Shown piece by piece: positions 44,191-49,301 of a stretch of DNA of 49,301 nucleotides; within the stretch, counting starts at the first letter, position 1, and each line of letters begins with the position of its first letter. The notes beneath the pieces are model-generated. The model made no database searches. It was given only the letters and a program-made list of their open reading frames with translations, and was not told the origin of the DNA. This DNA is from Alphaproteobacteria bacterium. GTDB lineage: Bacteria; Pseudomonadota; Alphaproteobacteria; Sphingomonadales; Sphingomonadaceae. Location of the stretch: contig JAUIIG010000022.1 of NCBI GenBank assembly GCA_030431875.1, forward strand, positions 1 to 49,301, read 5' to 3'. A program made the position numbers and the translations under genes.

Positions 44191-46725
44191 TTAGCCCCCG
44201 CGCATTTCCTCAGGCTCCCCGCGGCTCACCTCCATGGTGGTCTGGGCGCGTAGCTGGCCCACCTGCACCACGACTTCGCCATCCGGGGTGGCGTCATCCA
44301 CCACCAGCTTGACCCACAGCCTGCCGTCGTCGCGGAACCAGGCATTCTCTTCCGCAGCGCGCAGGGCATCGAGGCTGGCCGCCTCCATGCCGCCGCTGGC
44401 CGTGGTGAAGCCGGGCAGTTCGAGCACGACAAAGCCGCCCTCGTCCATTTCGCGTAGCGACAGCGTCATCTCGTCGCGTGCCGTTTCCAACCGCAGCTGC
44501 GAGCCGCTGGCGACGGTGGTTTCCTCGTTATACTCGAAGCGGCTGCCATCGCGGTCGAGGATGATCGGGTCGATCACTGGCGGCGCACCGAAGGTGAAGA
44601 AGTCACCGTCGATGTTGAAGCGGCCCATGTCGCCCGGGCAAATCGCCGCCCCCCAGTTCGAGACGATTTCACACTCGTCCTCGTGCGTGGCGATGCCGTT
44701 GTCGATCACCACGGTCGCACCAGGCCTGCCGGTGATCGAACCGTCGCTGTCGAAGATCGTGGCGCTGCGATAGGCCGAACGGCGCCCCCAGTCGGAGGCC
44801 CAGCGACGGTCCACGCGCGGGAAGCTGACCGGCTGCGAATTGACGAATTCCACGTCTTCCACCGAGTTGCGCGTGCTCATGCCGAAGCTGGTGTAGAGCA
44901 GGTAGGACAGGGCCCCCGCGTCGCGCTGCTCGTTGGGCTGGTAGTTCACGAAAGTCGTGTTCACCACCTCGTGCAGGTAGTCGTAGTACTCGTAGCCGCG
45001 GATCGGGAAGTCGGCAGCGGCGGCGGGCAGGCTGCGGCCATAGGCGACCTCCTCCGGCCGCGAGGGATTGCCCACGTTGTCGCTCTCACCGACGAACAGC
45101 GAATTCTCGACGCGCGAGGTATAAGGCGCCACGCCTGGCGAACCGGCAGCATGGGTGAAGCCGATGGCATTGTCCGCCATCCGAAGGTTCGTGAACAGGT
45201 GGTACTCGCCACGCCCCCAGATCCCGCCGTTGCGGTTCTTGTAGGCGGTGTAGTCGCTCACCACCGAGGGCACCGGCGGGCTGGTTTCGTCACCCGGATC
45301 GGCAAGACTGATGTGGGCCCCGCCGCCAATGGTGAAGAAACCTTCGGGGTTGGGTCCACGGTCGAACATCAGCCCGTCGAAGTTGGAGTGCGCACGGTTG
45401 CCGCTGAACTCGCGCAGGGCGGTGCGGCGCGGCCAGGTCTGGGCGCTGATTTCGGTGCCTTCGAACTGCCCGGTCGGGTGGACCGGCAAGGCGATCCAGA
45501 AGCCGATCTGGTCGGACCCGGCTGCCACGTTGTCACGGTAGACGTTGTCGGGATTGGTGATCCAGAAGGTCGAGGCCGTATTGTCCGACGGGATCAGGAT
45601 ATTGTCCGCCCGCTGCCCTTCGGTGCCCTGGTGCGGCAGCGTCAGGTTGGTCGGGTCGCAATCCATGGTCGGGTGACACTTGGTCTGGATGCCCAGGTTG
45701 CGGACGAACTGGTTGCCCGTCTCGATCCCGTCTTCGAGGAAGAAGCAGTGGCCCACGGTGTTGTAGGTCACGTTGTTTTCCACCTGCAGGTTGTTGGTGC
45801 CGTGGACGGTGACGCAGCGGCTGTAGGTGTCGTGGATGGCGGCGTTGCGGATGTACTGGCCCGCGCCCTCCCCGATCAGGTGCCAGTGGATGGGATAGCG
45901 CGCCAGGTTCATGTGCTGGCCCATGCGCGAGAGCTCGATGCCGGAAACGTACATTTCCGAGCCCGCCATCGCCATGATGTGACCACCGAAATAGTCCTCG
46001 TCCGCGTCTTCCGAGGCCTGGATGCGGATATTGCGGGTGAGCAGGCCAACTTCGCCGCGCTCGTCGACGCCGAAGGTGATCTCGCCAAAGTGCATGTATT
46101 CGAGCGGGCGATCCAGCGTCAGCATGTTGCCGCTGATCGCCGTGATGTGGCGCCGCTCGGCCTGCCGCGGATTGTAGTCGGTGGAAGCCAGTACGATCTC
46201 GTCACCCACGCGCCAGTCGCCCGCGTCGAGTACCTCGATCTGGTTAGCACCTGCCGCTGCCGTGGCGGCCAGCTGGGTCCAGGTGTGCTCACGGTCGCCA
46301 TGCAGGTTGAGCGTGCCGTTCATCAGCATGATGCCGCGATCGCCCATGGTGTTGAGGTCTTCACCCGGTACTTCGTTGGTCAGGGTGATGCTGGCGTTAT
46401 GGGTATAGGGATCGTCCGCCGTGCCGATCTCCAGCTCGCCGCCGGGAACGTAGATCCATTCCGAGGCGAGGCCGATGTCGCGATCGTCGGCAAAACTGAG
46501 CTTGCCCTGGATCGTCAGGCTGCGCAGCGACAGCCCGTCAACGTCGAGCACCACGTCCATGTCACGGCCGATGGTCACGGCATCGCCGTCGCCCGGCACC
46601 TCGCCCGATGGCCAGGTGGCCGGATCGGACCATCGGTCCTGCGCATTTGCACCGGCAGTCATGCCAAGCAAGGCAGTGGCAGGCAGGCACATGGAAGCAA
46701 CGAGCAGGCGGAACTGCTTGGCCAT
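44191..46725 (-). CDS. Secreted G8-domain protein with parallel beta-helix (CEMIP/TMEM2-like)
   Basis: A secreted protein of 844 residues. Signal peptide to ANAQ near 30. DRWSDPATWPSGEVPGDGDAVTIG, LDVDGLSLRSLTIQGKLSF and EWIYVPGGELEIGT form a G8 domain (about 30-145), known from mammalian CEMIP, TMEM2 and PKHD1. Then come right-handed beta-helix turns (YPIHWHLIGEGAGQYIRNAAIHDTYSRCVTVHG, NNLQVENNVTYNTVGHCFFLEDG) and a C-terminal beta region. The ATG at 46725 follows GAGGGG by nine bases; an ATG at 46734 is closer to it. Its ligand is likely a polysaccharide. It is the largest protein encoded here. Confidence 0.88.
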   Translation of the reverse strand: MAKQFRLLVASMCLPATALLGMTAGANAQDRWSDPATWPSGEVPGDGDAVTIGRDMDVVLDVDGLSLRSLTIQGKLSFADDRDIGLASEWIYVPGGELEIGTADDPYTHNASITLTNEVPGEDLNTMGDRGIMLMNGTLNLHGDREHTWTQLAATAAAGANQIEVLDAGDWRVGDEIVLASTDYNPRQAERRHITAISGNMLTLDRPLEYMHFGEITFGVDERGEVGLLTRNIRIQASEDADEDYFGGHIMAMAGSEMYVSGIELSRMGQHMNLARYPIHWHLIGEGAGQYIRNAAIHDTYSRCVTVHGTNNLQVENNVTYNTVGHCFFLEDGIETGNQFVRNLGIQTKCHPTMDCDPTNLTLPHQGTEGQRADNILIPSDNTASTFWITNPDNVYRDNVAAGSDQIGFWIALPVHPTGQFEGTEISAQTWPRRTALREFSGNRAHSNFDGLMFDRGPNPEGFFTIGGGAHISLADPGDETSPPVPSVVSDYTAYKNRNGGIWGRGEYHLFTNLRMADNAIGFTHAAGSPGVAPYTSRVENSLFVGESDNVGNPSRPEEVAYGRSLPAAAADFPIRGYEYYDYLHEVVNTTFVNYQPNEQRDAGALSYLLYTSFGMSTRNSVEDVEFVNSQPVSFPRVDRRWASDWGRRSAYRSATIFDSDGSITGRPGATVVIDNGIATHEDECEIVSNWGAAICPGDMGRFNIDGDFFTFGAPPVIDPIILDRDGSRFEYNEETTVASGSQLRLETARDEMTLSLREMDEGGFVVLELPGFTTASGGMEAASLDALRAAEENAWFRDDGRLWVKLVVDDATPDGEVVVQVGQLRAQTTMEVSRGEPEEMRGG

Positions 46726-46841
46726 ATCAATCATCCCCTCGGTCGGGACTTCGCGTCCCGTTGATTTTGTCCGAAATGGGATACTGCAATGCCAAGGAGG
46801 TTTTGCCAAGTCCCCTTCGAACCACGCGAAAAATCGACAAC

Positions 46842-46885
46842 CCGCAAACGAAAACGGGCAGGAAGCGCGAAGCTCCCTGCCCGTT
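46842..46885 (-). terminator. Intrinsic terminator of the SWIB gene
   Basis: On the minus strand the stem is AACGGGCAGG (46885-46876) with CCTGCCCGTT (46862-46853), closed by AGC/GCT after one mismatch and a five-base loop. TTTTCGTTTGC continues past the stem. A good GC stem plus T-rich tail, 31 bases beyond the SWIB stop. Confidence 0.82.
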
Positions 46886-46915
46886 CGTGTTACAGCGCCG
46901 CAAGGCGCCGATGGC

Positions 46916-47167
46916 TTAGCTGAGGTGCTTGGAGACCGCAGCCGTCATCTTGAACATCGAGATCTGGTCATTGCCGATCACCGCGCCGAGCTTGGCGTCG
47001 GGGTTGATCTGGCGCTTGTCCTTCGAATCCTGCAGGTTGTTGGCCTTGATGTGTTCCCACACCTTGCTGGTGACCTGCGCACGGGTCATCGGGCCCTTGC
47101 CGATCACTGCTTCCAGAGCAGGCGACAGGGTCACCGGCTTGTTGAGCGCGTTATTCTTGGCAGCCAT
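46916..47167 (-). CDS. SWIB/MDM2 domain protein
   Basis: A protein of 83 residues made of one SWIB domain: NKPVTLSPALEAVIGKGPMTRAQVTSKVWEHIKANNLQDSKDKRQINPD. The domain is known from eukaryotic chromatin remodellers and MDM2, and occurs in chlamydial DNA topoisomerase and as stand-alone proteins in alphaproteobacteria, where the function is undefined. An ATG at 47173 is only three bases from the AGGA, so the ATG at 47167 (nine bases) is preferred. Confidence 0.92.
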   Translation of the reverse strand: MAAKNNALNKPVTLSPALEAVIGKGPMTRAQVTSKVWEHIKANNLQDSKDKRQINPDAKLGAVIGNDQISMFKMTAAVSKHLS

Positions 47168-47215
47168 TTCCATTGGTCCTTTCAGTCAAATAGCTGGGCG
47201 AGGGTCTAGCACCCT

Positions 47216-47818
47216 TCAATCGGCCCCGTCTTCCTCGTCCCAGTCGTAATCCCCGCCTTCTTCGCGGGCATATCTTGCGGTCAGCAGCGCCATACCCATC
47301 ACGTGGCCCTGCATTTCCGATTCGAGTTCATCCAGCGTCGCACCGGGCATCAACACCAGCGGCAGGTCCAGGGCGAAAAGCTGGAATACGTAGTCGTGCG
47401 GGTCGGCCCCGGTCGGCGGGTCGGGCAGCAGCCATTCGGAATTGCCGAAGCTGTTCTTGCCCACGCGCGGCGGGGTTTCCCCTTCGAGGATCTGCCCTCT
47501 CTGGCCGGGCATGCCCCAGACCAACCAATGACAGAACGGCTTGTCGCCGGGAGCATCGGGGTCTTCCACCACCAGCACCAGCTCCTGCGCGCCCGGAGGC
47601 GGCGCAGTCCATTCCAGCGGCGGGGCGACAGCATCTTCCTCGTCGGCGGTAAAGCAGGGATCGAGGTCCCCGCCATCATTGAAGGCGGCCGAGGTCAGCT
47701 TGAAGCCGCCCTTGCCCAGCACGGCCTCGGACCCGACGCGGGCAGCGACAAGCCCTGCATGGCCCGCGCGCACTTCACCAAGTGCATTTGCCAGCCAACC
47801 GGGAATCGAATCTGCCAT
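47216..47818 (-). CDS. YbhB/YbcL family Raf kinase inhibitor-like (PEBP) protein
   Basis: A protein of 200 residues of the phosphatidylethanolamine-binding fold. FTADEEDAVAPPLEWTAPPPGAQELVLVVEDPDAP and CHWLVWGMPG are the ligand-binding signature (DPDAP, the HW after it). The C-terminal YDWDEEDGAD tail is acidic. Bacterial members have no established function. AAGGA precedes ATG 47818. No signal peptide, so cytosolic. Confidence 0.92.
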   Translation of the reverse strand: MADSIPGWLANALGEVRAGHAGLVAARVGSEAVLGKGGFKLTSAAFNDGGDLDPCFTADEEDAVAPPLEWTAPPPGAQELVLVVEDPDAPGDKPFCHWLVWGMPGQRGQILEGETPPRVGKNSFGNSEWLLPDPPTGADPHDYVFQLFALDLPLVLMPGATLDELESEMQGHVMGMALLTARYAREEGGDYDWDEEDGAD

Positions 47819-47941
47819 GACGGGTCCTTGCGCTCCTACTTATCCGTATGAAGAGGCTGCCCTGTGCCGGTTGCCGCGCGGCATTTCAAGGGCATGGGCC
47901 GTTCAGCCTGTCGAAGGATTTCATCTGCCACTTGTTTGCGG

Positions 47942-47976
47942 CCGCTTGCAAGCGGTGGAGAGCGGGCTTGCCCGCT
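47942..47976. repeat. Adjacent palindrome and hairpin before the S41 protease gene
   Basis: CCGCTTGCAAGCGG (47942-47955) is a perfect palindrome. AGCGGGCTTGCCCGCT (47961-47976) is a six-base hairpin with CTTG loop directly after. Both sit in the 237-base gap between the divergent PEBP and S41 genes; GTTCAGCCTGTCGAAGG (47901-47917), which resembles a common intergenic motif in sphingomonads, lies beside them. Confidence 0.5.
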
Positions 47977-48055
47977 TGCCAGTCGGGGGTCTGCAGGTTA
48001 GGCCTGCAATATCAGTGAGGGCCGCGCCAAGGCGCTCAAAATTTGGGATATTTTC

Positions 48056-49301
48056 ATGCGCACTTCGAAGATTGCACTTTCCATTGCTTGCGCCGCGATG
48101 GTGGCTTCCTGCGGTGGCGGCGGCACGCCCTCGCCCACGGCCACGGCTGCCCCTACGCCGACGCCTACTCCGACAACATCGACCTGTGCGCTGTCCAACC
48201 GCCAGCAGTTCGCGAACGACGTGCTGCAGGAATGGTATCTGTTCCCCGAATTGCTGGCGAGCGGCGTGAACCCGGGCTCCTTCAACGACGTGCAGGGCTA
48301 TATCGACGCACTTGTCGCGCCCGCCCGCGCCCAGAACAAGGACCGCTTCTTCAGCTACATCACCTCGATCGCCGAGGAGAACGCCTTCTTCAACGGTGGT
48401 GCCAGCGCGGGTTTCGGCTTCCGCCTTATCTACGACACCACCAACCGCCGGGTCTTCCTGGCCGAGACCTTCGACGACACGCCCGCGCTGGCAGCCAACC
48501 TCGAGCGCGGCACCGAGATCATCGCCATCGGCACGGCGAGCAACAACCTCGTCACGGTCAACAGCCTGATGGCCACCGGTGGCCCGCAGGCGGTAATCGA
48601 CGCGCTCGGCCCGTCCGATCCCGGCGTCTCGCGCGTGCTGGACGTGAACGATGCCAGCAATGTGCGGCGCGAAGTCAACCTGGTGAAAGCGGAATACGAC
48701 CTCGATCCCGTCCCGCGTTACGGTGCGCAGATCATCAACGATGGCGGCAAGCAGGTGGGCTATATCCGCCTAACCAACTTCATCAATCCAGCCATCGCCG
48801 ACCTGCAGGCGGCCTTTGCCGACTTCCGCGCGGCCGGCGTCACCGAACTGGTGATCGACCTGCGCTACAACGGCGGCGGCGGCATCAACGTCAACGAAGC
48901 CTTCGGCGACCTGATGGCCCGCAACCTTGGTGGCCAGGTGTTCGAGACCATCGCCTTCCGCGCTTCCAAGGCATCAAACAACGAGACCTACCGCTTCCAG
49001 CCTAACGCCTCGTCCGTCGCGCCGACGCGCGTGGCCTTTATCACCACCAGCGGTTCGGCCTCGGCATCGGAAGCGCTGATCAACGGCATGCAGCCCTACC
49101 TCGGCAACAACCTCGCCATTGTCGGGCAGAACACTTTCGGCAAGCCAGTGGGACAGTCAGCCTTCGACCTGACGGCCTGCGACGACCGCTTGCGGATCGT
49201 CACCATCAAGCTGGAAAATGCCGACGGGCTGGGTGAATACTTCAACGGCCTCGCCGCCACGGTGCCCAATTCGTGCCGCGCCAACGACGACATACCCCAG
49301 C
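48056..49301 (+). CDS. S41 family peptidase lipoprotein, cut at window end
   Basis: At least 415 residues, 3' end outside the window. The signal peptide ends in MVASC (Cys19 lipidated), then a Pro-Thr linker (about 25-41), then LSNRQQFANDVLQEWYLFPELL, an S41 N-terminal helical domain. The PDZ-like part has EIIAIGT and is followed by the protease core: VIDLRYNGGGGINVNEAFG, FITTSGSASASEALINGM with the nucleophile Ser, and NTFGKPVGQ with the general-base Lys. It resembles the C-terminal processing peptidases of the outer envelope. ATG 48056 begins the signal peptide. Confidence 0.9.
   Translation, partial: MRTSKIALSIACAAMVASCGGGGTPSPTATAAPTPTPTPTTSTCALSNRQQFANDVLQEWYLFPELLASGVNPGSFNDVQGYIDALVAPARAQNKDRFFSYITSIAEENAFFNGGASAGFGFRLIYDTTNRRVFLAETFDDTPALAANLERGTEIIAIGTASNNLVTVNSLMATGGPQAVIDALGPSDPGVSRVLDVNDASNVRREVNLVKAEYDLDPVPRYGAQIINDGGKQVGYIRLTNFINPAIADLQAAFADFRAAGVTELVIDLRYNGGGGINVNEAFGDLMARNLGGQVFETIAFRASKASNNETYRFQPNASSVAPTRVAFITTSGSASASEALINGMQPYLGNNLAIVGQNTFGKPVGQSAFDLTACDDRLRIVTIKLENADGLGEYFNGLAATVPNSCRANDDIPQ

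Noticed and set aside
44683-46764. Plus-strand frame of 693 residues antisense to the G8 protein
   Set aside because: The minus strand encodes a signal peptide and G8 motifs; this is its shadow.
48043-49005. Plus-strand frame beginning MGYFHAHFEDC
   Set aside because: The neighbouring frame from ATG 48056 holds the lipobox, linker and S41 catalytic motifs to the window end.

Overview
The window is a G+C-rich, densely packed stretch of chromosome, almost certainly from an alphaproteobacterium of the order Sphingomonadales, probably family Erythrobacteraceae. That placement is inferred from protein resemblance (periplasmic cyclophilin, FadL porin, alpha-type SspB, DUF1905 pair, TonB-like TolA, fused gallate dioxygenase), not from a marker gene. 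I see no phage, transposase, integrase or CRISPR. It is mostly core genome with a few lineage-specific genes.

Layout. 1-72: partial tRNA-Ser(GGA). 191-2202: zincin-like metallopeptidase, periplasmic cyclophilin and two tandem overlapping DUF1905 genes. 2224-4305: bifunctional (p)ppGpp enzyme. 4530-6802: small membrane protein and M1 aminopeptidase lipoprotein. 6974-8869: two secreted or membrane hypotheticals, the second with atypical composition. 8906-11212: hemF, divergent pdeM-like phosphoesterase, seven-segment membrane protein. 11357-11899: infC with an apparent ATA start. 12102-15277: histidine kinase convergent with a FadL porin. 15404-17275: VOC protein and DASS/SLC13 transporter. 17306-19126 and 23180-25030: two paralogous membrane proteins with a nearly identical cytosolic domain, flanking a cystathionine gamma-synthase-family enzyme, a lipoprotein, a flavin reductase and a J-domain protein.

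25335-29771 (minus strand) is the complete Tol-Pal envelope operon, ybgC-tolQ-tolR-tolA-tolB-pal. 29951-34017 (minus) is a histidine operon hisB-hisH-hisA-hisF-hisE-HIT, with a two-segment membrane protein translationally coupled between hisA and hisF, a minute PEP-CTERM-like protein between hisF and hisE, and a REP-like inverted repeat between hisH and hisA. 34123-35737: sspB, a conserved hypothetical and gmk. 35734-38118: subtilase lipoprotein. 38288-39127: dapD. 39204-41980: small membrane protein, DUF1810, M19 dipeptidase, DUF985 cupin, DoxX-like protein. 41977-42612: Xre regulator plus membrane protein behind three tandem operator-like dyads. 42785-46725: orphan gallate-type dioxygenase and a G8-domain beta-helix protein. 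46916-49301: SWIB protein, PEBP-family protein and an S41 protease lipoprotein cut by the window end.

No gene-free gap exceeds 300 bases. The best candidates for something undescribed are the two paralogous membrane proteins, the G8-domain secreted protein, the small genes inside the his operon and the infC ATA start. All functional statements rest on reading motifs by eye; no database search was run.
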